DNA of 64,000 nucleotides, taken from assembly GCF_026342355.1 (NCBI RefSeq), contig NZ_JAPEMV010000001.1, forward strand, positions 868,001 to 932,000, written 5' to 3'. Origin of the DNA: Streptomyces sp. NBC_00249 (GTDB lineage: Bacteria > Actinomycetota > Actinomycetes > Streptomycetales > Streptomycetaceae). The position numbers were made by a program, and so were the translations under genes. Below are positions 34,428 through 42,879 of this stretch, piece after piece; within the stretch, counting starts at the first letter, position 1; the number at the start of each line of letters is the position of its first letter. Under the pieces are notes generated by a model, which saw only the letters and a program-made list of their open reading frames with translations, ran no database searches and was not told the DNA's origin.

Positions 34428-35276
34428 ATGGCCTTCGTCCTCGCGGGCTCCCTGCGCCTCCACGTCCAGCGGCTCCCGGCCACCGCCGGGGCCTGCGGCC
34501 CCGACCGTCCCGTCGTCGTGTTCCTGCACGGGCTGGTCGTCGACAACCTGTCCTCCTTCTACTGCCCCCTGGCCGTTCCGGTCGCCCGCGCCGGCCACGA
34601 GGCCGTGCTCTACGACCTGCGCGGGCACGGCCGTTCGCAGCGCCCGGCCGACGGCTACGACAGCCGCAGCGCCGTACGCGACCTGTTCGCCCTGCTCGAC
34701 TCCCTGGACCTGGGCGGGCGCCCGGTCCACCTGGTCGGCAACAGTTACGGCGGCACGCTCGCCCTGCACGCCGCCCTGGCCCGGCCCGACGCCGTCACCG
34801 GGCTCACCCTGCTCGAACCGCCGCTGGGCGGGGCCTGGGTGGAGAACATGGTGGACACCCTGTCGGCGGCCGCCCTCAGCCTGGAGGACAGCGCGGTACC
34901 GGCCGAGCTGCTCACCCTGCGCCTGCGCAAGGCCGCCCACCTCACCTCCATCGCCGACGAACTCCTCAACCGCACCAGCCTCATCGACGACATCGCGGGG
35001 AGCCGCACCTTCACCCCCGCGGACTACGCCCGGCTGCGCTGCCCGGTCCTGGCCGTCTGCGGCGAACACTCCGAACTCGTGCCGGGGGCACGGGAACTGG
35101 TACGCCACGCCCCGCACGGCACCCTGCGGATCCTGCCGGGTCTGGGCCACGACGTCCTGAAGGAGAACAGCGGCGTCCTACGGGAGACCGTGCTCGCCCA
35201 TCTGGAGGCGACGGCCGCCACCCCGGCCCCGGTCCCGGAGGCGGCGCGGCCGCGGGCGGGAGCTCTGGTCCGGTGA
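34428..35276 (+). CDS. Alpha/beta hydrolase, possible acyl-releasing thioesterase
   Basis: A 282-aa hydrolase with VVFLHGLVVDN (oxyanion loop), GNSYGG (nucleophile Ser), CGEHSELVPG (acid) and LPGLGHDVL (His), i.e. a complete triad. ATG 34428 lies 7 bases after the ACP gene stop; the next gene starts within its stop codon. In this operon position, cleavage of the acyl-ACP thioester or transfer of the chain to an alcohol is the likely role (inference). There is no signal peptide. Confidence 0.85.
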   Translation: MAFVLAGSLRLHVQRLPATAGACGPDRPVVVFLHGLVVDNLSSFYCPLAVPVARAGHEAVLYDLRGHGRSQRPADGYDSRSAVRDLFALLDSLDLGGRPVHLVGNSYGGTLALHAALARPDAVTGLTLLEPPLGGAWVENMVDTLSAAALSLEDSAVPAELLTLRLRKAAHLTSIADELLNRTSLIDDIAGSRTFTPADYARLRCPVLAVCGEHSELVPGARELVRHAPHGTLRILPGLGHDVLKENSGVLRETVLAHLEATAATPAPVPEAARPRAGALVR

Positions 35277-36472
35277 GGGTGCTGTTCGTGGTGCCGCCGC
35301 TGGCCGGGCACGTCAATCCGACGGTGGCCGTCGGCGCCGAACTGGCCGCCCGGGGGCACGAGGTGGCCTGGACCGGGCCCCCCTCAGCGCTCGCCCGGCT
35401 GCTGCCCGCGCACTCCCGGATCCTGCCGGCCGGCGAGGAGGGCGGCCCCGGCGGCGGGTACACGGCGCTGCACGACCGCTGGCGCGACCTGCGCGGGGTC
35501 GCGGCGCTGCGGTTCCTGTGGGAGGAAGCCCTGGTCCCGCTGGCCCGGGCGATGGTGCCGGGGGTGACACGGGCCGTACGGGACTTCGGGCCGGACGTGC
35601 TCGTCGCCGACCAGCAGGCCCTGGCCGGGCCGCTGGCCGCCCGGCGGCTGGGCATCCCGTGGGCCACCTCCGCCAGCACCTCGGCCGAACTGACCCGTCC
35701 CTTCGGGGACTTCCCGAAGGTCGGCGCGTGGGTGGCGCAGCAGATCGGCGGCCTGCTCGCGGAATTCGGGGAGACGGGGGCCGGGGAGACGGGGGCCGGG
35801 GCGGAGGGGACCGGCTGGGACCCGCGGTTCTCGGAGCGGCTCGTCCTCGTCTTCTCCACCCCCGAACTCGTGGGCGGGGAGGGCGCGTTCCCGCCGCACC
35901 ACGCGTTCGTCGGACCGGCCTTCGGGGCCCGCCCGGCCACGCCCGGGTTCCCCTGGCAGCGGCTCGACCCGGACCGGCGGCGGGTCCTGGTGTCGCTCGG
36001 CACCCTCAACCAGGAGGCCGGGGGCCGCTTCTACGCCGCCGTGCTGGGCGCCGCCGAACGGCTCGCCGGGCAGGTGCAGCTGGTGCTCGCCGCGCCCGCC
36101 GCGCTGGTCGGGACCGTACCGGGGCACGTCCTGCTCCAGGAGCGGGTCCCGCAGCTGGAGTTGCTCCCGCACCTGGACGCGGTGGTCTGCCACGCCGGCC
36201 ACAACACCGTCTGCGAGGCCCTCGCCTACGGGCTGCCGCTGGTCCTCGCCCCGATCCGGGACGACCAGCCGATCGTGGCCCGGCAGGTCGTCGAGGCCGG
36301 GGCCGGGGTACGGGTGCGGTTCGGCAGGACCCGGGCGGAGGAGCTGCGCGACGCGCTCACCGCCGTACTGGACGAGCCCGGCCCCCGCCGGGCCGCCCGT
36401 CGCATACAGGCATCGTTCGCCGCGGCGGGCGGGGCCGCCGCCGCGGCCGACCGGTTGGAGAAGCTGTCATGA
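35273..36472 (+). CDS. Glycosyltransferase, GT1 (MGT/UGT) family
   Basis: A 399-aa GT-B enzyme. It starts GTG overlapping the preceding TGA (GTGA). The N-terminal domain begins VRVLFVVPPLAGHVNPTVA, the acceptor-side signature; the C-terminal domain has the nucleotide-sugar motif CHAGHNTVCEALAYGLPLV and DDQP at about 305-335. A short Gly-Glu-Thr repeat (GETGAGETGAG) lies in the interdomain loop. These enzymes transfer sugars from UDP- or dTDP-sugars to small lipophilic acceptors, here presumably the lipid alcohol or polyketide of the operon. It makes a glycolipid product likely. Confidence 0.9.
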   Translation: MRVLFVVPPLAGHVNPTVAVGAELAARGHEVAWTGPPSALARLLPAHSRILPAGEEGGPGGGYTALHDRWRDLRGVAALRFLWEEALVPLARAMVPGVTRAVRDFGPDVLVADQQALAGPLAARRLGIPWATSASTSAELTRPFGDFPKVGAWVAQQIGGLLAEFGETGAGETGAGAEGTGWDPRFSERLVLVFSTPELVGGEGAFPPHHAFVGPAFGARPATPGFPWQRLDPDRRRVLVSLGTLNQEAGGRFYAAVLGAAERLAGQVQLVLAAPAALVGTVPGHVLLQERVPQLELLPHLDAVVCHAGHNTVCEALAYGLPLVLAPIRDDQPIVARQVVEAGAGVRVRFGRTRAEELRDALTAVLDEPGPRRAARRIQASFAAAGGAAAAADRLEKLS

Positions 36473-38475
36473 CGCCCAGTACGCCGCTCCCGCTCCCCCG
36501 GGGCCGCTGGACCTCCGCGCTGCTGCTGGCCGCGCTCGGCGCCGGCACCGTACGCGCCGGGCGCCGGCTGCGGGCGATCCCGGTGCTGCCCCTGGCCGGG
36601 GCCGCCCCCGGCACCGTCCCGCGCGCCGCCGGCTGGCGACTGCTCACCGCTCGGGGCGTCGAACCCGACGCGGCCACCTTCCTCGCCGCCTGCGCGCACG
36701 CCGACCGCGAGGGCCTGCGGGTGCTGGACCTGCTGCCGGGGGACCTGCCCGCCGAACGGGCCCTGGGCCTGCTGCGCCTGGTCGACCCCACCCGCTACCG
36801 GCAGGACCGGCTGGGCGAGGGCCGCGGCGCCGGCTTCGCGGTCCTGGTGGCCGAGGACGTCCTCGCACGGGCCGGCCTCGAACCCCCCTGGGACCCCTGG
36901 GACCCGGAACGGGGAGAACGGGAGCCGGCCGGACCGGGGCGGGCGGAGCCCGACTGGGCAGAAGCCGACCGGGTGGAGTCCCGCTGGACGGACCCCGGCC
37001 GGGTGGGGCGGCCCGGGCCCGGGGAACTGATCGCGCTCACCCGGCGGTTGAAGGAGTACGCCCCCGGGGCCACCGGTCTGGCCGTCGCCCCCGGCTTGAG
37101 CTGCGGGACGGCCGCAGCCCCCGGCCCGGGGTCGCGAGGTGCCGGGCAGGCGAGGGTCGCCGAGTTGCGGGCGTACGGGCTGCCGCCCGGGCCGCTGGCC
37201 GCCGCGCAGCTCGCCGGGCTGGCCCTGCTGGCCGGGGTCGCGCTGCGCCAGGGCCGGTGGGGGGTCGCGGCGGCGGGGCTGTACTGGCTCCAGCCGGCGC
37301 TGGCCCTGCGCGGGCCGGGCTCCCCGCTGCGCCCGGCCGGTCTGGTCCGGGACACCGCCGCCCGGCCGGGGCTGGCCCTGGCCGCCGCCGTGCGTACGGC
37401 CGCGGCGGCCGCCCGCGACCGGCGGGCCGGGCCGGACGCGGCCCGCGTCGCCGCGTACCGGGAGGATCTGGCGGCCGGGACGGACCGGTTCTTCGAGGCG
37501 CGCCGCCCGGACTGCCCCTGGTGCGGCTCCGGCCACCTCGCCGTCCGGGTGCGGGTTCCCGACCTGCTCCAGGGCAAGCCGGGCCGTTTCACCCTGGACC
37601 GGTGCGGGGACTGCGGGCACGTCTTCCAGAACCCGCGCCTCAGCCCGGAGGGGCTGGAGTTCTACTACCGCGACTTCTACGACGGCCGGGGCGGTGAGGG
37701 CGCGGGCACGGTGTTCGGCCGGCTCGGTGCCTCGTACCGGGCGCGCGCCGCGATGCTGTCGCCGTACGGCGAGCCGCGCTCGTGGCTGGACGTCGGCACC
37801 GGGCACGGCCACTTCTGCAACGCCGCCCGCGACGTGTGGCCCCTGACCCGCTTCGACGGGCTGGACATGGGCGACGGGGTCCGGGACGCCGAGCGGCGGG
37901 GCTGGGTGGAGACCGGGTACCAGGGTCAGTTCCCGGAGCTGGCGTCGAAGCTGGCGGGCCAGTACGAGGTGGTCAGCATGTACCACTACCTGGAGCACAC
38001 CCGGGACCCCCTGGCCGAACTGGACGCGGCGGCGGCCGTCCTCGCCCCGGGCGGGTACCTGACGGTCGAGGTGCCCGATCCGGAGTCGCGGATGGCCCGG
38101 CTGCTCGGCCCGGCGTGGCTGCCCTGGTTCCAGCCGCAGCACCAGCACCTGGTGCCCGCGGCGAACCTGCGCGAGGCGCTGGCCGACCGGGGGTTCACCG
38201 TCCTCGCGGAGGAGCACGGGCCGGCCCACCAGGGCAACGACTTCTTCGGCGCGGTCGCCCTCACGGCGGCCCGGCTGGCTCCGGATCCCGGCCGGCCCTG
38301 GGCGCCCCGGCTCCCGGCCCCGGCCCGGGCGCGGGCCTTCGCGGCGGTGGTACGGGTGGCGGCGCTGCCCTGCTTCGCGGGCGCGGCGGTGCTCGACGCC
38401 CTGCGTACGGTCGCGGCGCGGCGTACGGACGGCGGGAACGCCTACCGGGTGCTGGCCCGCAAGGACGCCCCGTGA
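36469..38475 (+). CDS. Membrane protein with zinc ribbon and class I methyltransferase
   Basis: A 668-aa fusion; ATG 36469 overlaps the GT stop (ATGA). The N-terminal ~330 residues are not recognised: an HTH-less alpha/beta segment (REGLRVLDLLPGDLP...), an acidic Trp-rich insertion and at least one hydrophobic pair near 240-290. Then CPWCGSG...CGDCGHVFQNP (about 345-390) is a CxxC-type zinc ribbon, and LDVGTGHGHF (about 440) opens a SAM-dependent Methyltransf_23-type domain ending near 660. The zinc ribbon plus methyltransferase resembles sugar or lipid C-methyltransferases. The N-terminal half may be a degenerate membrane glycosyltransferase (weak). Confidence 0.8.
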   Translation: MTPSTPLPLPRGRWTSALLLAALGAGTVRAGRRLRAIPVLPLAGAAPGTVPRAAGWRLLTARGVEPDAATFLAACAHADREGLRVLDLLPGDLPAERALGLLRLVDPTRYRQDRLGEGRGAGFAVLVAEDVLARAGLEPPWDPWDPERGEREPAGPGRAEPDWAEADRVESRWTDPGRVGRPGPGELIALTRRLKEYAPGATGLAVAPGLSCGTAAAPGPGSRGAGQARVAELRAYGLPPGPLAAAQLAGLALLAGVALRQGRWGVAAAGLYWLQPALALRGPGSPLRPAGLVRDTAARPGLALAAAVRTAAAAARDRRAGPDAARVAAYREDLAAGTDRFFEARRPDCPWCGSGHLAVRVRVPDLLQGKPGRFTLDRCGDCGHVFQNPRLSPEGLEFYYRDFYDGRGGEGAGTVFGRLGASYRARAAMLSPYGEPRSWLDVGTGHGHFCNAARDVWPLTRFDGLDMGDGVRDAERRGWVETGYQGQFPELASKLAGQYEVVSMYHYLEHTRDPLAELDAAAAVLAPGGYLTVEVPDPESRMARLLGPAWLPWFQPQHQHLVPAANLREALADRGFTVLAEEHGPAHQGNDFFGAVALTAARLAPDPGRPWAPRLPAPARARAFAAVVRVAALPCFAGAAVLDALRTVAARRTDGGNAYRVLARKDAP

Positions 38476-39422
38476 CGGGCGCCGCGCCGGCGCCGGCCGG
38501 CGGCGGCCGGGACCTCGCGGGGCGGGCCACCGCCGACCCGCTGGTGCGTCTCGTCGCGCACGCGCTGGAGGCCGCGCACGGCCGGCCGCCCGCCGCCGTG
38601 TGGAGTGCCCCGTACGCCTTCCGCCTGGACTCCCCCGGGCTGGTCGCGGCGGCCGGCTGGCCCACGGCCGCGGCGGCGGCCCCGCGCGACGACGGCATCG
38701 TGCGGCTCAGCTCCCTGGGTCACCCGGCGGACAGCTGCGACCTGCCGCTCACCCCGTCGGGGCCGCCGCCGGCCGCGCCCGCGTGGGCCGTACGGCCGTA
38801 CGCGCTGCTGCGGGCCCTCGCGCGGGCCGGGGTCGGCTCCGGCGGGACGGACCTGCACGTGCAGGGCTCGCTCACGGCGGCGGCCGGGCTGGCCACGGCG
38901 GAGCCGGCCGACTGTGCGACGGCCCTCGCCGTGGCCGACGCGCACGGCGGGCCGGGGCGGGAGCCGGACCGCGCGCGGCTGGCCCGGCTGCTGGCCGGGG
39001 CGCTGCCGGACGGGGACGACGCGCTGCGCCGGGCGGTGCTCTTCGCCCGGCCCGGGCAGGCCCTGCGGACGGCGCCCGCCCCGGCCCCCGGGCAGCCGCG
39101 GTACGTGCCCTTCGACCCGGCGGCGTCGGGAACGCGGCTGGTGCTCATGGCCGTACGCGGCGCCCCGGGGCCCGGTGCGGCGTCCGGGAACCCGGGCCTG
39201 GCGGCCGAGGTGGCCCGGGCCGTGGACCGGGCCCGCCGGGCGGGGGCCCTGAACGCCTGGCAGCCGGGGCGGCTGCCGGGGCCGGGCGTGCTGGTGCTGC
39301 TGCCCGCGGCCCGGCTGACGGCGGTGCGGGCCGCGGTCGCGGAGGACTTCCGCGGCCGGGGGCGGCCCGTGCCGCGGTTCCTGAACATCGCCGTGGCCGG
39401 TGCGGCCCGGCGCGAGGAATGA
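38472..39422 (+). CDS. Galactokinase-like GHMP protein with degenerate catalytic motifs
   Basis: A 316-aa protein starting GTG in the stop of the methyltransferase gene (GTGA). Its overall sequence follows GalK: the start of motif 1 (VWSAPYAFRLD in place of APGRVNLIGEH), GTDLHVQGSLTAAAGLAT matching the ADVHLTGDVPTGAGLSSSA region, RYVPFDPAASGTRLVLMAV matching the PFDLA strand, and a C-terminal end matching the GalK last domain. Yet the ATP-loop PxGxGLSSSA is replaced by TAAAGLATAEPA, motif 1 loses its GEHTD acid, and the GGGFGG loop reads LPGPG. It is therefore probably a non-catalytic sugar-binding or regulatory relative. Last gene of the coupled operon. Confidence 0.75.
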   Translation: MTGAAPAPAGGGRDLAGRATADPLVRLVAHALEAAHGRPPAAVWSAPYAFRLDSPGLVAAAGWPTAAAAAPRDDGIVRLSSLGHPADSCDLPLTPSGPPPAAPAWAVRPYALLRALARAGVGSGGTDLHVQGSLTAAAGLATAEPADCATALAVADAHGGPGREPDRARLARLLAGALPDGDDALRRAVLFARPGQALRTAPAPAPGQPRYVPFDPAASGTRLVLMAVRGAPGPGAASGNPGLAAEVARAVDRARRAGALNAWQPGRLPGPGVLVLLPAARLTAVRAAVAEDFRGRGRPVPRFLNIAVAGAARREE

Positions 39423-39468
39423 CGTCGGCGGCCCACCGGGGCCGCCGTTCACCAAGGAGGAACCAGCC

Positions 39469-40758
39469 ATGCCCACATCACCACCGAGGCCCCGCGGCAG
39501 AGGCGGGAGGCGGCGCTCCGCGCTCGCGGCCGCGCTCGGCACGCTCGGCCTGCTCGGCGCCTTCACCGTCGCCAACTCCCAGGCCGCCGACAGTGGTTCG
39601 GCGGCGCCTTCGGCAGTGGCGGCGACGGCCGCGGCCCTGCCCTCGTACGACCACGTGGTGGTGGTCGTGTACGAGAACAAGCAGTACGGCGAGATCATCG
39701 GCAGCGCGAACGCCCCGTACGTGAACCAGCTGGCGCGGGGCGGGGCCAGCCTGACCGGCATGAAGGCGCTGACCCATCCCAGCCAGCCGAACTACTTCAA
39801 CCTCTTCTCGGGCGCCACGCAGGGCATCACGGGCGACGGCTGCTACACCCCGCAGTCGATGACGGCCCCGAACCTCGGGCAGGAACTCATCGCGGCCGGC
39901 CGCACCTTCGCGACGTACAACGAGGACCTGCCCGCCGAGGGGTCCACGGCCTGCACCAACGGCCAGTACGCGCAGAAGCACAATCCGTGGTTCGCCTTCA
40001 AGAACGTGCCGCTGAACACCGGCAAGACCTGGGCGCAGTTCCCGAAGAACGACTTCGCGGCGCTGCCCAGCCTGTCCTTCGTGGTGCCCAACCAGTGCAA
40101 CGACATGCACTCCTGCTCGGTGGCTACGGGCGACACCTGGACGAAGAACAACATCGACGCGTACGCGCAGTGGGCGAAGGCCAACAACAGCCTCCTGGTG
40201 CTGACCTGGGACGAGGACAACTACCTGGGCTCGAACCAGATCGCCACGGTCTTCTACGGGGCGAACGTGAAGACGGGCACGTACGCGACGGCCTTCAACC
40301 ACCACCACCTGCTGCGGACCTTCGAGGACCTGTTCGGCACGGCCACGCACGCGGGCAACGCGGCGAACGTCCAGCCGATCACCGAGGTCTTCGCCACCTC
40401 CACCACGCCGACCCCGACACCGACACCGACACCCACGCCGACCCCGACCCCGACGCCGACACCCACCCCGACCCCCACTCCCACTCCCACTCCGGGTGGG
40501 CTGAAGCTGGCCGACCCCGGACCGCAGACCTGCAAGTTCAACCAGTCCTGCACCGTCCAGCTCACCGCCACCGGCGGAACGGCCCCGGTCCGCTACGGAG
40601 CCACCGGCCTGCCCTTCGGCCTGACCGTGGACGCCGGCTCCGGCCGGATCAGCGGCAAGCCGTGGAGCGTCGGCACGGTCCAGATCACCGCGACCGCGAC
40701 CGACGCCACGGGCACCACCGTCACGGCCGCCTTCCCGCTCACCGTCAACTGGTTCTGA
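39469..40758 (+). CDS. Secreted phosphoesterase (PF04185-type) with Pro-Thr linker and Ig-like module
   Basis: A 429-aa secreted enzyme; ATG 39469 has AAGGAGG 8 bases upstream. Signal peptide at about 1-40. The catalytic domain starts VVVVVYENKQYGEIIG, followed by ALTHPSQPNYFNLFSG, TYNEDLP and LTWDEDN, the metal-site pattern of bacterial acid phosphatases/phospholipase-C-type phosphoesterases. Then a (Pro-Thr)n linker (about 311-340) and an 85-aa C-terminal module (PGPQTCKFNQSCTVQL...NWF) shared with the protein at 19061-20368. It likely cleaves phosphate esters of lipids or sugars at the cell surface. It is separated from the operon by only 46 bases but has its own ribosome site. Confidence 0.88.
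   Translation: MPTSPPRPRGRGGRRRSALAAALGTLGLLGAFTVANSQAADSGSAAPSAVAATAAALPSYDHVVVVVYENKQYGEIIGSANAPYVNQLARGGASLTGMKALTHPSQPNYFNLFSGATQGITGDGCYTPQSMTAPNLGQELIAAGRTFATYNEDLPAEGSTACTNGQYAQKHNPWFAFKNVPLNTGKTWAQFPKNDFAALPSLSFVVPNQCNDMHSCSVATGDTWTKNNIDAYAQWAKANNSLLVLTWDEDNYLGSNQIATVFYGANVKTGTYATAFNHHHLLRTFEDLFGTATHAGNAANVQPITEVFATSTTPTPTPTPTPTPTPTPTPTPTPTPTPTPTPGGLKLADPGPQTCKFNQSCTVQLTATGGTAPVRYGATGLPFGLTVDAGSGRISGKPWSVGTVQITATATDATGTTVTAAFPLTVNWF
40405..40495 (+). repeat. Repeat coding the (Pro-Thr)n linker of the phosphoesterase
   Basis: Alternating CCGACA/CCCACT-type units encode Pro-Thr repeats, the same type of linker as at 19331-19432 on the other strand. Confidence 0.85.
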
Positions 40759-40806
40759 CCCGGGCCGCCCTTCCGTGTCCCCCGGCCCGCGCCGCCGTGC
40801 CCGGCG

Positions 40807-40812
40807 TAGGGT
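40807..40812 (+). promoter_or_regulatory. Leaderless -10 box (TAGGGT) of the SDR gene
   Basis: TAGGGT lies 7 bases before the ATG at 40820, with no ribosome site between, which fits a leaderless mRNA. The same arrangement precedes the TetR gene at 45706. Confidence 0.55.
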
Positions 40813-40819
40813 CGGGGGC

Positions 40820-41743
40820 ATGCCGGAAACAGAGCGGGACCTCGAAGGCAGGGTCGCCCTGGTGGCGGGTGGCACGCGGGGTGCGGGCCGGGGCATCGCG
40901 GTCCAGTTGGGCGCCCGGGGCGCGACGGTCTACGTGTCGGGGCGCAGCACGGCCGGGCGGCCCTCGGAGTACGCCCGGCCGGAGACGGTCGAGGAGACGG
41001 CCGAGCTGGTCACCGCGGCCGGCGGCCGGGGCATCGCGGTGGTCGCCGACCATCTGGTGCCCGAGCAGGTGGAGGCACTGGTCGGGCGGATCGACGCCGA
41101 GCAGGGCCGGCTCGACGTCCTGGTGAACGACATCTGGGGCGGGGAGCGGCTCTTCGAGTGGGAGAGCACGGTCTGGGAGCACGACCTGGACAAGGGGTTG
41201 CGGCTGCTGCGGCTCGCGGTGGACACCCATGCCGTCACGAGCCATTTCGCGGTGCCGCTGCTGCTGCGCACGCCGGGTGGTCTCGTGGTGGAGATGACGG
41301 ACGGGACGGCCGAGTACAACGCGAGCCGCTACCGGGTCTCCTTCTTCTACGACATCGCGAAGTCGGCGGTGCTGCGCATGGCGTTCGCGCTCGGGCACGA
41401 GCTGGGGCCGCGCGGGGCGACGGCGGTGGCGCTGACGCCGGGCTGGCTGCGCTCGGAGATGATGCTCGACGCCTTCGGGGTGACGGAGGCGAACTGGCGG
41501 GACGCCCTGGAGAAGGTCCCGCACTTCGCGATCTCCGAGACCCCGTCCTACGTCGGGCGCGCGGTCGCGGCGCTCGCCGCCGACCCGGAGGTGTCCCGCT
41601 GGAACGGGCAGTCGCTGTCCAGCGGGCAGCTGGCCCGGGTCTACGGCTTCACGGACCTCGACGGCAGCCGCCCGGACGCCTGGCGGTACATGGTCGAGGT
41701 CCAGGACCCCGGCCACCCGGCGGACACCACCGGCTACCGCTGA
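40820..41743 (+). CDS. Short-chain dehydrogenase/reductase
   Basis: A 307-aa SDR. The cofactor motif GGTRGAGRGIA follows the first strand (about residue 16), and YDIAKSA carries the catalytic Tyr-x-x-x-Lys. Length is somewhat over the classical 250 residues, with an insertion around residues 90-130 (WGGERLFEWESTVWEH). The cofactor-discriminating Arg after the second strand (VSGRST) suggests NADPH. The gene is probably leaderless and single; its product may reduce a carbonyl in secondary metabolism or xenobiotic handling. Confidence 0.9.
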   Translation: MPETERDLEGRVALVAGGTRGAGRGIAVQLGARGATVYVSGRSTAGRPSEYARPETVEETAELVTAAGGRGIAVVADHLVPEQVEALVGRIDAEQGRLDVLVNDIWGGERLFEWESTVWEHDLDKGLRLLRLAVDTHAVTSHFAVPLLLRTPGGLVVEMTDGTAEYNASRYRVSFFYDIAKSAVLRMAFALGHELGPRGATAVALTPGWLRSEMMLDAFGVTEANWRDALEKVPHFAISETPSYVGRAVAALAADPEVSRWNGQSLSSGQLARVYGFTDLDGSRPDAWRYMVEVQDPGHPADTTGYR

Positions 41744-42104
41744 CCGTCCGCCCGCTCCGGGCGGCGGAAGAGGGCCGTCCAGAGGAAGGGCTCGCCGAAG
41801 TGGGGGGAGTCGGCGGGTTCGTCGCGCATGCGGCGCAGTTCGACCTCCTCCAGCCCGGAGAAGATCCAGCGCAGGGACTCGGGTGTGTAGGCGAGCCCGC
41901 CGCCGAGGCCGCCCTGCCGGTAGAGATCGGCGTCGGACAGTTCGGAGCCCATGGCGCCCGCGGCGAAGCAGGTGAGGGCGAGGTGGCCGCCGGGGGCGAG
42001 GACGCGCTCCAGCAGGGCGAGATAGCTGACGCGGCGGTGGGGCGGCAGGTGGTGGAAGCAGCCGGAGTCGTAGATCAGGTCGTAGGGGCCGTCGAGTTTC
42101 CGGG
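41734..42104 (-). pseudogene. Truncated class I methyltransferase remnant
   Basis: Only the C-terminal half of a SAM-dependent methyltransferase is present: YDLIYDSGCFHHLPPHRR, LLERVLAPGGHLALTCF, and a final FGEPFLWTALFRRPE. The SAM-binding N-terminal half (GxGxG motif) is absent. Upstream on this strand the sequence passes straight into the 3' end of a TetR gene in another frame, and no plausible start codon exists. It looks like a deletion joined the two genes. Expression as a folded enzyme is unlikely. Confidence 0.75.
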
Positions 42105-42107
42105 GGC

Positions 42108-42866
42108 CTAGAGCTGTCGGGGTTCGAGGAGCCGGGCCAGGCCGTCCAGGACGCAGCGCAGGCCGAAGGACCAGACGGCTTGCGGGTCGTAGGCGCCGAC
42201 CGTGCTGCCGACCCGGCCGGCGAGCGGGTAGCGCTCGGGGTCCATGGCTCGTTCCAGCAGGGGCGCGCTGACCGCCCACCACTCGTCGTCGCTGAGCCGG
42301 CTGTTGTGCGCGGCGGCGTCGGCGGCGGCCAGGGCGTTGGCGTGGACGAAGCCGAGGAGGTGCGTCAGGGCGGCGTCCATCTCGGCGTCCGTGAGGCCGA
42401 TGCCCTCGAAGGCCGCCAGTTCGTGCTCGTACTTCGCGATGACCCCGGGGCCGAGCGGGGGGCGGGTGACGGCGAGGTCCGCGATCCAGGGATGGCGTAC
42501 GAGCAGGTCCCGGTTGTCGTCGGCGATCCGGGTGACGCCCGCCTGCCAGGGCTCCCCCGCGACCGGCTCCCGGCGGGCCATGCGCCCGTAGGCCTGGTCG
42601 AGCATCAGGTCGAGCAGCTCGGCCTTGCCGGGGACGTACGTGTACACGGTCATGGGGGTGACGCCGAGCCGTTGAGCGAGGGCCCGCATGGTCAGCGCGG
42701 CCAGTCCCTCGGCGTCGGCCAGTGCGGTCGCGGCGTCGACCACGGCGTCCACGCTCAGCCCCTGCTTCGGGCCGCGCCGCCGGGACGGCGGCTCCTGTCC
42801 GGGCTCGCGCCACAGCAGCTCCAGGGTGCGGACGGGGTCGCCCGCACCGCTCCGGTCCTTCGCCAT
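42108..42866 (-). CDS. TetR-family regulator, divergent from the UvrA-like operon
   Basis: A 252-aa TetR_C-type regulator: HTH at about 38-85 (AVVDAATALADAEG, RALAQRLGVTPMTVYTYVPGKAELLDLML), then a tetracyclin-repressor-like C-terminal domain. ATG 42866 has GGGAGGAAC upstream. It diverges from the VOC/UvrA-like operon across a short AT-rich region, so it very likely represses that operon and itself. Its stop is 4 bases from the methyltransferase remnant. Confidence 0.9.
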   Translation of the reverse strand: MAKDRSGAGDPVRTLELLWREPGQEPPSRRRGPKQGLSVDAVVDAATALADAEGLAALTMRALAQRLGVTPMTVYTYVPGKAELLDLMLDQAYGRMARREPVAGEPWQAGVTRIADDNRDLLVRHPWIADLAVTRPPLGPGVIAKYEHELAAFEGIGLTDAEMDAALTHLLGFVHANALAAADAAAHNSRLSDDEWWAVSAPLLERAMDPERYPLAGRVGSTVGAYDPQAVWSFGLRCVLDGLARLLEPRQL

Positions 42867-42879
42867 GTCCGTTCCTCCC

